DNA of 64,000 bases from Gadus chalcogrammus (Eukaryota; Chordata; Actinopteri; Gadiformes; Gadidae): assembly GCF_026213295.1 (NCBI RefSeq), contig NC_079415.1, forward strand, positions 25,090,610 to 25,154,609, written 5' to 3'. A model generated the notes under the pieces. The model saw only the letters and a program-made list of their open reading frames with translations, was not told the origin of the DNA and ran no database searches. Position 1 is the first letter of the stretch. Every line of letters begins with the position of its first letter. The position numbers were made by a program, and so were the translations under genes. Shown here in pieces: positions 9,838 to 21,309 of the stretch.

Positions 9838-10412
9838 CTGAATCAATTCATTAGTCAATCAGAAGCATGTAAATATCTTCACGGTGGCGTAAGAGGACGA
9901 ACAAGGTGTCCTTCAACATCTACGCTTCCAGGCGATTGCAACAGTGCCACACATGAGCATATTCGAACATGTTTAATGGTAGTAATTAGCTGTCGAAATT
10001 GGAGGCCTTAATCAATACTGAGCAGCTATTGATTTGCTTCCCGATAAAGATTAGTCACAAATGACATGTTATTTAGCATCTACACGTTGAGCTGAGTCCA
10101 ATGACACCAAGAACGACACTCTAGCAAATGGTAACATGTATTTTACATGGTACACCTAGGTCTAGGACATGATCTCGGTGTAGCAAGAGGCCGAGCTTGA
10201 TCTCATTGGACTCAGCTTAACGTGTAGATGCTAATTAACATGTAATTTGTCAAAAATCTCCATCGGGAAGCAAATCTATAGCTGGTCATGATTGATAATG
10301 TGTGGCACTGTCGCAATCGTCTCGAAACGTAGATGTCAAAGGACACCTTGTTTGCTCTGTTGCACCACCGGGAAGATATTTTCATACTTCTAATGGATTG
10401 ATTCATATTTTA
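9838..10412. repeat. Second-order palindrome inside the left arm
   Basis: The block from GAATCAATTCATTAG at 9838 to about 10140 is imperfectly complementary to 10200-10412. For example GTTGAGCTGAGTCCAATGA faces TCATTGGACTCAGCTTAAC. The right arm contains the mirror of the same structure (about 11415-12042). Palindromes are thus nested within the palindrome. Confidence 0.75.
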
Positions 10413-13400
10413 AGGTTCTCGGAGTGAGACTTTAAGTGGCTGCAACAGAAGTGTTGAGACGAAAGATGATATCAAGAGATTTATAGAATATTCCCATTCA
10501 CATTATGATTCTTCGTCGTAACATCCGACCAAACATCCTTTACATTCACAGAGCGAAGATTATGAAAGTCCAGGCCCCCCCTTCCTGCACTCGGGGTCCG
10601 ACCGGGCCAAGTTTCGGTGCGGGGGTCCCAGTTAGGCCCTAGAATATGGTATTCAAATTTCAGGGCGGTAGGACCTTCCTATCTCAAAAACTTTTTTTCC
10701 ACCACATTCTGAACCATTAGGTCTCGCAGGCAACACTTCTGAAGGGGCTTTGTCCAAATGACAGTCCATTTGGGAAAACTTTTTTTCTCTATGGGCTAGA
10801 ACTACAAATCTTGCATATGTCGTTCTCGGGGCCCCGGGAAATGTGTGTCAACATTTTAGCATCCCTAGCTATCTCGAAAAGGCTGGAAAAGGGGCGTGAC
10901 CTCCAACAGTACAGTCAATGTACATAAGACAGAGGTTAGTTTCTAGGCCCCATTTTTTGCGGGATGTAGGTGTACATTTGTGGCTTAATGTGTGTAGACA
11001 GCGCTGGCCTGTGGCCACGTCTTTGAAGTCTGGGGTCAAAAGGTCAAAAGGAGCCGGCACCACGCCGCTTATGAGATAACAAAAAGTGAATCTGTATTTC
11101 TCTCATTACATTTTGTCATTATTGAAGAGAGGCCTGATTCTCAGATATGCATATTGGACTGTTAGGGTATAGGTCTGGGAAGAACTTCAGGCCAAAATCT
11201 TGCAAGCGAGCCGCTGGGTGCAGGTGCAACGAGATGGAGCACTTGCTGAGCCTGGACTTTCATAATCTTCGCTCTGTGAATGTAAAGGATGTTTGGTCGG
11301 ATGTTACGACGAAGAATCATAATGTGAATGGGAATATTCTATAAATCTCTTGATATCATCTTTCGTCTCAACACTTCTGCTGCAGCCACTTAAAGTCTCA
11401 CTCCGAGAACCTTAAAATATGAATCAATCCATTAGAAGTATGAAAATATCTTCCCGGTGGTGCAACAGAGCAAACAAGGTGTCCTTTGACATCTACGTTT
11501 CGAGACGATTGCAACAGTGCCACACATGATCATATTTGAATATGTTTCGGGGTAGTAATTAGCTGTCGATTTTGGAGGCCTTTATCAATAATGACCAGCT
11601 ATAGATTTGCTTCCCGATGGAGATTTTTGACAAATTACATGTTAATTAGCATCTACACGTTAAGCTGAGTCCAATGAGATCAAGCTCGGCCTCTTGCTAC
11701 ACCGAGATCATGTCCTAGACCTAGGTGTACCATGTAAAATACATGTTACCATTAGCTAGAGTGTCGTTCTTGGTGTCATTGGACTCAGCTCAACGTGTAG
11801 CTGCTAAATAACATGTCATTTGTGACTAATCTTTATCGGGAAGCAAATCAATAGCTGCTCAGTATTGATTAAGGCCTCCAATTTCGACAGCTAATTACTA
11901 CCATTAAACATGTTCGAATATGCTCATGTGTGGCACCGTTGCAATCGCCTGGAAGCGTAGATGTTGAAGGACACCTTGTTCGTCCTCTTACGCCACCGTG
12001 AAGATATTTACATGCTTCTGATTGACTAATGAATTGATTCAGCTATTCCCCCAGAAGTCTGGGGTCAAAAGGTCAAAAGGAGACGGCACCACCCGGGTTG
12101 GATCCAGATCTCGGGCAACAGCGCAGGGTTGCCAGGTCCTGCAAAAAACGTGCCCCCCACATACCGTTCAAAATCCACCCAAAATGTCCTAGAAGCATCC
12201 CAAATAAAAAATGATATTATTGGCCATTTTGGCCAACGTTTTGAAAGTAATACTATTTGAGGGAATATTTTTTTGTTGTTGTTTTAGCAGCGAAATGCAC
12301 CGTGTGCGTGTGTGCGTGTGTGTGTGTGTGTGTCTGTGCGTGCGTGTGTGTGTGTGCTTGTGTGTGCTTGTGTGTGTGTGTGTCTGTGCGTGTGCGTGCG
12401 TGTGTGTGTGTGTATAACACGCTATTTTATGTTGAAATGCGACGTAATCCAGTGTTCACGAAACGTACACTGTCAACGTAGGTATGCTTTTGGCGACTGG
12501 GGTGGCTCTCAGATATACGTGTTTCTAACAAGATGATATCATTAAAAGTTACATAAAGTAACAGTTTAATAACACAAACGCAGGAAGCACGTGAGCTGCT
12601 AGTTTATCGAAAGCAACCTGACGTCGTTGAAACATGCGAGCGAGCCGATCAAATAACTATAAAACTAAAGATCAGACACAATCACTGACTGAAGATTATG
12701 CAAGTAAAAAGTATATTTCTCGCTAGAAATGTTATTAGAAACACGTTTAACGGTGAATCGGTCCTAAAATATTGCATTTCCCATTCAGATAATAAAGTTT
12801 AATAAAGATCATACACATTCACTGACTGAAGATTATGTAAGGAAAATGTACATTTCTCGCTAGAAATGTCATTAGAAACGCGTTTAATGGTGTATCTGTC
12901 CTAAAATATTGCATTTCCCATTCAGATAATAAAGATTAATATAAGCTACGCCGTGTTCCGGAGCCGCGGGGGATTCTGGGAATTGGGGTTCTCAGTTGAC
13001 AAATGGCGCTTTTGTTAACTTGTTTTGTTGTTAGGATTAAGTGGGGTTAATGGGTTCGGGATGTTATGTGGTTGCGTGTTGTTCTATTAACATTGTTCGT
13101 GTGTTCATTATTGTCGACACCGTCACCGAGAGTGACGTGACCATCGTTTCGTGCAGCTGTTCCATGTTGAAGTCTCGTTCAATAAAAACCAACTCTCGTT
13201 GTCGAGCGTTCAATAAAAACCAACTCTCGTTGTCGAGCGTGCCCCCCCCCTACAATCGTGTGTCCCCCCCCCCCCCCCCCCTCAACAAACGTGTCTCCCC
13301 CCCCCCCCCCCCCCCCTCCCCGGTCAACAACAGTCTCCCCCCCCCCCCCCCCCCTAAACAATCGTGTCCACAATTTGCCGCGAAAGCCGTGAAGCCCAAA

Positions 13401-13616
13401 CCCCGAAACCCGCCTCCACAGCGGCACACGTGGATACTGTAGGTATAACACGCTATTTTTTACGTTGAAATGCTACGTATCCAGTGTTCATGGAAACGTA
13501 CACCGTGGACGTATTTTCTTGGCGACTGGGTTGGTGAGCAAGACGAGGCCATTGATAACTTGACGAGTTTAACGAAATTGAACCAACTATTCACTCTGGT
13601 ACACTTTTTAGTTTGT

Positions 13617-13699
13617 GTCAGGATGGCCGATCGGTATATGGTGCTGCAATCAGGTCGCTGTCTCGTCTGGAAGAGTGGGTTTGAGTCCCACTTCTGAAG
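13617..13699 (+). pseudogene. tRNA-Leu(CAG)-like
   Basis: 83 nt in register with 3317-3399. The T arm is better kept (GTGGGTTTGAGTCCCAC), but the anticodon-stem mismatches and the last acceptor base are as in the other copies. Shared defects show that the array spread from an already defective tRNA-Leu copy. Confidence 0.75.
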
Positions 13700-14227
13700 G
13701 GAGTTTTGAGGTCACCTTACGAAAAGTGAAATCACTGTCGTCAAGAACTATTTATTTCAGACGATCTTAGGTTCACACTTTGGCTCACAAAATCCTCTCG
13801 AGACACATTTCCACCTGCAGGACTCAAAGTGCTTGCTCACATTAAGAAATACTAGAACGCCAGACCCCCTCATTAGTACAGTGGTCAGTATCCATTGGCC
13901 ATGCATGAAACCAGGAATGTAAAGATTCTTGGTTTCGCTCAGTCTGAACGAAAAGAGCCAATTTGTTTTGGTCACACAAATGACCCAGCCTTATACCTTT
14001 GCCTGCAATCAGCCAGAGATTCAGCAGCAGGTGCACTACAATGCAGCCCAGATACTTTCCAATGTTGCAGACCAGGGCTTCATGCATGACAGGTAATTCT
14101 ACCAATGAAACACCAACGCTTGTTAGCTCAAGAATTTGTGCCCCCAGAAATGAATTGGTCAGACTCACGTTTCCACCTGTAGACGTCAAAGTTCTTGGAC
14201 GTGTTGAGGAACATGTATTCACAGAGT

Positions 14228-14299
14228 TCCTCGTTAGTATAGTGGTCAGTATCCCCGCCTGTCACGCGGGAGACCGGGGTTCAATTCCCCGACGGGGAG
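14228..14299 (+). tRNA. tRNA-Asp(GTC)
   Basis: A complete 72-nt cloverleaf. TCCTCGT pairs with ACGGGGA, the A box is TAGTATAGTGG, the anticodon stem CCCGC/GCGGG has GTC in the loop, and the B box GGTTCAATTCC is intact. A TTTT terminator follows at about 14308. Compared with the common vertebrate gene only the D loop (GGTCAG) and T loop (TTCAATT) differ by single bases. It is the only Asp copy of the array that looks functional. Confidence 0.9.
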
Positions 14300-14395
14300 T
14301 AAGGGACTTTTACTCACAGTGCCGAACACATTCGACCTGGCGTTATTTGAGATGCATGAGGCGTCTGTGAGCAAGACGAGGCCATTGATAACTTG

Positions 14396-14428
14396 AGGCG
14401 AGAATTCTACCACTGAACCACCAATGCT
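14396..14428 (-). pseudogene. tRNA-Gly 5' fragment
   Basis: 33 nt match the 5' part of tRNA-Gly (minus), up to the start of the anticodon stem. It joins directly to array linker (AACTTG), another deletion junction. Confidence 0.7.
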
Positions 14429-14547
14429 CGCTTTTAGTCTCACTTTGGCTCACAAAATCCTCTCGAGACACACCTGCAGGACTCAAAGTGCTTGCTCACT
14501 TTAAGAAATACTAGAACGCCACAGCCCCTCATTAGTACAGTGATCAG

Positions 14548-15585
14548 TAGAGGCCAGCTGTGTCTACACACCTTAAGCCACAATTGTACACCTCCATCCC
14601 ACAAAAAATGGGGACTAGAAACTAACCTCCGTCTTATTTACATTTACTGTACTGTTGGAGGTCATGCCCCTTTTCCAGCCTTTTTTCAGCTAGGGATACT
14701 AGATTTGGAGTTCTTGCCCTTAGAGAAAAAAAGTTTTCCCAAATGGACTGTCATTTGGACAAAGCCCCTCAGAAGTGTTGCCTGCAAGACCTAATGGTTC
14801 AGAATGTGGTGGAAAAACAGTTTTTGAGATAGGAAGGTCCTATCGCCCTGAAATTTGAATAACTTATTTTAGGGCCTAACTGGGACCCCCGCACTGAAAC
14901 TTGGCCCAGTCGGACCCCGAGTGCAGGAAGGGGGCGGCCTGGACTTTAATAATCTTCGCTCTGTGAATGTGAAGGATGTTTGGTCGGATGTTATGACGAA
15001 GAATCATAATGTGAATGGGAATATTCTATAAATGTCTTGATATCATCCCTCGTCTCAACACTTCTGCTGCAGCCGCTTAAAGTCGCACTCAGAGAACCTT
15101 AAAATATGAATCAATCCATTAGAAGTATGAAAATATCTTCCCGGTGGTGTAACGGGGCAAACAAGGTGTCCTTTGACATCTACTTTTCGAGGCGATTGCA
15201 ACAGTGCCACACATGATCATATTTGAATATGGTAGTAATTAGCTGTCGATTTTGGAGGCCTTTATCAATAATGACCAGCTATAGATTTGCTTCCCGATGG
15301 AGATTTCTGACAAATTACATGTTATTTAGCATCTACACGTTAAGCTGAGTCCAATCAAGATCGCCCTCTTGCTACACCGAGATCATGTCCTAGACCATAG
15401 GTGTACCATGTAAAATACATGTTTCCATTTGCTAGAGTGTCATGCTTGGTGTCATTATTAAAGAGAGGCCTGATTCTCAGATATGCAGGTTGGATGGCTA
15501 CGGTGTAGGTCTGGGAAGAACTTCAGGCCAAAATCTTGCAAGCGAGCCGCTGGGTGAGGTGCAACGAGATGGAGCACTTGCTGAG
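14548..15585 (+). mobile_element. Rearranged partial third copy of the fold-back element
   Basis: 14548-14940 is the inverse of the loop (10562-11000), 14940-15450 matches the inner right arm (11250-11780), and 15450-15585 matches the loop again (11113-11250: GAGAGGCCTGATTCTCAGATATGC). Divergence is clearly higher than between the two arms, so this is an older or separately inserted copy. No terminus is present. Confidence 0.7.
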
Positions 15586-15589
15586 TCAT

Positions 15590-15800
15590 TTCCTGTATGG
15601 CTGGAGCCACAGGTTGAAGCGTATATGCGTCCTTTGAGACCCCCTTTGATATATAAGAGACCCCAAGGTACAGCTTACTTAAATAGCACCCTAGTGGGTG
15701 CTACACACTGGTGGTGGTGAGTGAGGTCCCCCCATTCAATGTAAAGCGTCTTTGAGTGTCTTGGAAAAAGCGCTATATAAATTCAATGCATTTATTTAAA
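15590..15800 (+). repeat. Interspersed repeat 3' tail
   Basis: The block ending AAAGCGTCTTTGAGTGTCTTGG then AAAAAGCGCTATATAAATTC is a widely dispersed teleost repeat tail of LINE/SINE type, as I remember it. The 5' part is missing or diverged. Family assignment is not possible here. Confidence 0.4.
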
Positions 15801-17830
15801 TTATGTCGACCCAGTCACCTAGTGCATCACTTCCTTTAGGGCTTCGGCCTTCTAATTGATCATTGTTCTATAATTGAATGCCCTCTTTCATATATATGAT
15901 ACCTCCACCACTGGGACGTGGCAAGAATTCTCCAAATCCATATGGGGAGGGGGGGGTGATGCTTGTGGACAGTAGGGTTGTACACTAGACATAATTAGGA
16001 AGCAAACTCAGGCGAAGGAATGACCTCATAAATATTTGTTTAATAAATTGTTTCAAATAACCCTGCCTCGTTAAATCAATGAGCTTGGTGTTTTGCTTTA
16101 AAAAATAGGTTATAGAAGAAGTCTAAACTGCAGAAAATAAAAACATCCAAGCGGCCTTTTAAGGACACCTTGGAATATTTGTCTATTTTCTAACCATCGG
16201 ACCCTAGTTTACGACAAAAACAACACAATTGACGGCAGCTCCTTTGCCGCGTGGTTGTTAGAACCATGTAAGGATTAGAGGGGGCGGTCGATAGCAACCA
16301 CCATAGCAACCATGACGGTCAAGTGACTGGATGCAGCCCCGTTGAAAAAAATAGAATACCACCCTACACCCTCAGGGGATTAATGATATTTAATTTATTA
16401 TCAACATGAAGTCTTTATTTGCATGGGTTTACATTTCGTTCTGTGTAGCATGGAAAAATCGGAGAAACACTCCCATTCAGAATGCATTGGTTTACATTTC
16501 GTTCTTTGGAGCACAGATATTTTTATTTATTTATTTATTTTCAGTTTTTGAGGAGGTGCTTCAGAGATGCACATTTTTCTGCAATTATCCAAAATCCAAT
16601 GTCAAAACCCGTTGGCTTTTTGTCGAGGGAATCCAGGGCGTCGTTCACTTCCGGGTTGGCCAACATACGTCATCCCTCCACCACTCTACTGTAAAAACAC
16701 ATGTTCAAGTTGAATGAGAATAATAATAATAACAATAATAATAATAATTCTGCCATAGTATTTATTTAAGGGGGGGGGGGGGATACAAGTCTTTTGACCA
16801 TTCGTAGTGTTGATCAGCAGAGAAATAATTTGTCCGCAAAGACGGTGACGTCGCTTAACAACGGAAGACGCTGGGGTAGACAAGTCACCGGACTACTACC
16901 CATGCAAGTGAACGGAGCGTTCCACGGCATTGAGAAGACCCGTGTAATAAAGGCCTATAATATTTCTGTTTATAGCATAGATTTCTCCTCAGATTAGGCC
17001 AATAAACCAATAAAATAATAATAAAATAATAATAAAATAAAAATAAAAACACTTGATCAAAGGCCCGGCCCGAGTATAGTGGTGGGAAATATCGGCCCGA
17101 CCTGGCCCGTGTCGGGCTCGGGCAGAGAATCTAAAAACTGACTGGAACTACTTAGCAGGTGTCTGTAGGGCTATATCGAGTAGGGTCCAGCTGCAGCCCC
17201 GGAGAACAACACCCTGGCGTGACAGAACACCCAGGCGTGACGGTGTAGTACTGTGGCTGGACGGAAGTTACCTCCGATTATTTTCTATAGACCAATAAAC
17301 GTATTTATCGCTTGAATTATCATAACAAAGAAATACAAAAATATTTCGACACGTTAGTAACCATTTTTATAGCTTAGAAAAGGTTTTTAACCGTTATTTA
17401 GAGAAATACCTCAGGATTCTTTTTTGCGTTATTGAACTTATTAGACCAAAAAATTAACATTATAAAACAATATTATGACATGTCAGTAACCATTTTTATA
17501 GCTTAGCTTATAGCTCTTTTTTTTTTAACGTTATTTAGACAATTACACTAGTTCAGTGTGTAGACAATTATTGAATGGAATTGAGTGTATTATACACTTT
17601 ACTCATTAAGTAATTTACCATTAGAATTAAGTAATTGTTTTAATATGTCTAATAGAATCAAATTTAATTTTTTGTCAAATATATCATCATAATTTGATAT
17701 AAAGATACATTGAAGAATAACCACACCAAAGTTTCCTCACAATTTATTCAACAAATAATCTACAGAATCTTAAAGATATTGGTTCTTCATGCTGCCATCA
17801 GCTCCAACTCACTGTCAAAAGAATCAAACA
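15800..17830. other. Spacer with simple repeats, no gene seen
   Basis: Contains a G-run at 15950, (AAT)n-like at 16720-16750, a G14 run at 16772, and (AATAA)n at 17015-17045. A 103-codon open frame at 16406-16717 has no recognisable motif and unremarkable composition; I do not call it a gene. 17280-17700 is strongly AT-rich. Confidence 0.4.
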
Positions 17831-17836
17831 GTCAAA

Positions 17837-18497
17837 TCAATATTAAGCCTATACAATATATTATTTGTATTCTGTCACTGGAAGCGTCATTCATTTCTCT
17901 TTTTCGCTTCAGTCTGAAGACTGGTGGAAGTAGTCCAACCGCCATTTGTTTGGCCTCCTCCATGAAGTGTGCGAACCTTCTGCCGTGCCTGTATAAATAA
18001 GGAGAAATTATTGTAAGAATTATACATATTTAGTTCATATTGGGGTTGAGGTGTATATTCATATGTGAAATAAAAAGAAAAAACATACCCATCCAGTTGG
18101 AAGTTCTCAAGCAGTACTGTGCACCACCATTTTCTGAGGACTGGCATGTCTTTCTAAAGTAAGGGGATATTCCAAGAATTGATAATGATAAAATATGCAT
18201 ACAAGTATGAATTTCTCGATGTTGTAACCTTACATATGTCAAAAATCCAATCGTTATTTTAAACGTATCTTTTCAATCGTCAGCTCTTTTTTCATTTAAT
18301 TTAATGTCTACTTGCAACAGTGAAGTCAAATGGTGCCTCCATGGCAAGGTACCAAGCGTACTGTGATGGAAAAATGTAATTGGTGACAACATTCACACGC
18401 GTTGTTATATCTGTTCAGTACATTTTAAGTTTGCGACTGAGTATACCATAATCATGAAGATCCCACAGTCGTTCCCATATTCCTGTGGTGGAAGTCC
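17837..18497 (-). pseudogene. Ulp1/SENP-like cysteine peptidase, C-terminal exons
   Basis: Four minus-strand exons join in frame: about 18447-18497 (LPPQEYGNDCGIFMIM), 18315-18365 (YAWYLAMEAPFDFTVA), 18110-18165 (KDMPVLRKWWCTVLLEN...), and 17837-17988 (HGRRFAHFMEEAKQMAVG...). Q followed by NDCG is the signature around the catalytic Cys of C48 (Ulp1/SENP) peptidases, which cleave SUMO-type tags; the upstream His and Asp exons are not visible. The gene would continue to higher coordinates, where the Harbinger at 18603 starts only ~100 bp away, so it is probably truncated or split by that insertion. Such peptidases occur both as host genes and as passengers of DNA transposons. I cannot tell which applies. 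Confidence 0.45.
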
Positions 18498-19419
18498 CTG
18501 AACCATGAAGGTAAAACATAATATTCAATATCATGTCCAGTTTTCTCCAACCAAGTTCCTGGAACAAGCTGCTCTGCGAGATCTCTGTAATGTAGTGGTT
18601 TAGGGCCCTTACATAGTCGACGCATCGCTACGCTTACGCGTCCAAAAGGCTACGCGACGCGACGCTTCGGCCGCCATTAAGCGTTGAAGCGTAGCAAAAC
18701 GCGTCCTCCAAATTTTTGATACGCGACGCGCCGATCCATGCAATACCATGCGTTGTCGGTGGGGGCGATACTGCAAATATTGTACATTATTGCCACTATA
18801 GGTTATATTTACAGAAGAACATATGAGAGGATGCGGGAACGTGATAAGAATGACTTGACGTCTCTTTTACTAATTATCTGTGCCAATTTATGCGAACCCT
18901 TCCGCAGGGGCAAAGTGCTATTTTGATGCGCGACATCAAACAGCTGATGCGGGATTGTGAGCCATTATAATGATCTTGTCACCCGATATTCGTTCTATTA
19001 CTGGCCTTATTTGTTTTAGTGTTAGCCTATTTGAATTAATTACGTAATGTTTTGTGTTCACGTTCTATGTGAAACATAAGTGTTCATGTTCTGTGTGAAA
19101 CATAAGTTCAGTAGCCTCTTTGAGTGAATGAAATTTGAAAGCGTGAGTGTGTAGTGAATGAAAAATGTGTGCTTGTATGGTGGGACTATTTTCTGTATTT
19201 GATAAATAAACCCCTTTTCTCTAATAATGTTGCCTACCATATAATTTCTGTGGACATTATGCGCTATAGCTTAAAGCCTTTGGCTATAGGCCTACACTTA
19301 AATAATTCATTCATCTGTCAAGGCAATAGCTCGTTGTATAAACATTTGATATGGATATGAATTAATGAGTTTTACCAAATTAGGTAACTTGTGTAACATG
19401 ATAACTAATGAATCAAAAG

Positions 19420-19777
19420 TCATGCTTCCAAGTGACCAATGTATATACATGTATTGGTCGGTGCGCATACCCAATTGTAGCACATTGTACTGGTGGGGAA
19501 ACACGCCAGCATCTGACAAAAAATAATCTGCCAGCTGCTCCCTGACAAGGGCCGGTTTTGGTCAGAGTCGGGAAGATATCGGATGACTCGCGAAAGGAGA
19601 TGATCAAACTTTGGCGCCGACATCCGAAAATACTGGAAATGCCTCTCCTCGTCCATGCTTCGCATTGGAAGCACCAGAGAAACAAATTCCCCATCCTGAT
19701 CTCGTGTGGTATTTAAAGGGCGCACATACCACTGCCTATCTCTGCGCTTCATCACTCTTCTTCCGTAGCAACTTTTA
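19420..19777 (-). pseudogene. Harbinger transposase N-terminal fragment
   Basis: The minus frame has RRDRQWYVRPLN, RDQDGEFVSLVLPMRSMDEE, and FQYFRMSAPKFDHLLSRV, the recognisable N-terminal helical region of HARBI1-like transposases. It then goes through RPLSGSSWQ into unrelated residues and stops at 19420. No DDE catalytic residues remain. The apparent start MVLLSAVSPFF lies inside the inverted repeat of the nested element, so the original 5' end of the gene was cut by that insertion or lost. The element's transposition would need a transposase from elsewhere. Confidence 0.7.
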
Positions 19778-21309
19778 GTCAGGCGGCTTAGGACCAGATT
19801 TGAGAAAAATGGGGACACGGCGGACAAAAGCACCAAATTTTTTCCACAGGTTCTCCATCACCATACCTTTCAATTTAGAGGGGGTTCCACTTAATCAAGA
19901 TGGTGGAAGGCGGCCATCTTGGATTTCCAAGATTTTCGCATGTAAAACCTATAAATGTCAATATATCAGCTTCCAAGTCACTTAGAAGGTCAATCTTGGT
20001 GTCAAAATGTACATTTGCTGGGTCAATGAATGCAGTAAAGATGTTAGGAATATCAGTAAGTGATGTTTTACCAACAGTAGATCATTTTTTTTGCATGCTA
20101 TTTACACAATTAGTCAAATTAGTTGACAATTATCTTAGTTACAATTAGTCCATGAGCCAGGGGGGTTGATCGGTATCATCGGGGGGGACAAATGCTATCA
20201 TTGTTTTTTGGCAAGGTATACACCCCTAGTACTAGAAAAATCACGATAGCAGTGCAGGGGTGGTAGCAAAATCACTTTTTTTCAGCTCATGAGGTTATTA
20301 ACCCCCTAAGATAAATTCAGTTTTTGAGATCTGGTGTATATCTGGTTTAGGCTCATGATAGGGATATTGTCAATATTCTATAATATGGTGCTTGGTATCA
20401 TTGGAAAGGGGACCTTTTAGGCTTTCATTTAAGCTCAGGACTGAATCTGTCTGACAAATGTAGAGGTCACATGACTACTTTAAACTAGAAATAACACACA
20501 TTTTATCACAATTTCCGCCTAAACTGCATGCTTTCTTTTATCCTTGGGGCATGAAGGAACATCAGGGACACAAAACTCAACAACTTCAATACTCAAGGCA
20601 CTCTGATGATTCAGAAAATGTATAATATACCCATACTATTATTTGTGAGAGCCTTAAATTACACTTGTGCAGCCAGCACAAGTCTTCAAAGGATGGTAAT
20701 AGAGCCAATGGAGCCAATAGAATGGACAGTAGCTCATGCACGGAATGTTGATGGATTTTTGACAGTTTAACAAGGTTTTGTCAGTTTGGTGAAAAGATCG
20801 TTGGTTCAGTTGACTGGTTATAACAACACTACTAACTATACCATCTTCAATCAACTTCCAGTGAATTCCAGGGGTATTAAATGCAAGTACAAAATACTTT
20901 TTCTCTTGTGCTTGTGAATTGATGGGGAATAGACAGAGGGAGATTATACGTACAGTAGGGCTTTGACTTCGAACTTCGTGATTCGAATATAAAAAACAAA
21001 AACAAAATTCGAACGAATATTAGGCAGCCCTTAATATTCGAACCTGTTATGGGCAGGCCAAGAGTGAGAGACGTCTGAGAACCCATGCAGTCTATTCATA
21101 ATATTGCCATGACCACGGAAGAGGCAGTGAATGAAGTATTGATTAGACAGCGATTTATTAGAAACATAATAAACCGTTGGAACACGCAAGACCGGTAACC
21201 ATAGCAACGCCTGTAAACAAACCTCGCAAAGCCCAATCCAGGGCTGAATCTGAATACTCATACTTATAGTATGCATTTTGTAGTACGCCACAAATATAGC
21301 TTCTGGATG

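Larger units (their letters stand above)
8374..13533. mobile_element. 5.2-kb fold-back element with 2.2-kb inverted arms
   Basis: The ends CAACCCAGTCGCC (8374) and GGCGACTGGGTTG (13533) are inverted, and the match continues inward for about 2.2 kb (8374-10575 against 11250-13533), leaving a 674-bp loop. The flanks carry GTGAGCA on both sides (8367-8373 and 13534-13540), a 7-bp target duplication. The uninterrupted target is seen at 3233 and 14367 in sister array units. The arms differ mainly in homopolymer and CA-repeat length. No long protein is encoded, so the element must be non-autonomous. A 7-bp duplication could fit Dada-like or Mutator-like transposases, but I cannot assign it. Confidence 0.85.
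3115..14545. repeat. Tandem tRNA-gene array (Asp-Leu-Gly unit), mostly degenerate
   Basis: A unit of about 0.95 kb recurs. Its order is tRNA-Asp (+), ~150 bp, tRNA-Leu-like (+), tRNA-Gly (-), a decayed second tRNA 5' half (CATTAGTACAGTGGTCAGTATCC at about 3699, 7869, 13869 and 14529), ~450 bp of unique linker, then tRNA-Asp again. Copies begin near 3115, 5555, 8228 and 14228, all partly deleted. Transposons have inserted at 5902 and 8374, and a second Harbinger copy lies at 3942. Linker sequences such as the block around GCATGACAGGTAATTC are nearly identical between units, which points to recent duplication or gene conversion. Tandem tRNA arrays are well known in fish genomes. Confidence 0.85.

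Noticed and set aside
9383..12505. A second, separately inserted fold-back element inside the first
   Set aside because: Its flanks on the two sides are inverted copies of each other instead of a continuous target, so it is part of the arm structure and not an independent insertion.
13041..13451. Pro/Gly-rich open frames in the right arm
   Set aside because: They run through long C/G homopolymers whose length differs between the two arms; no conserved protein.
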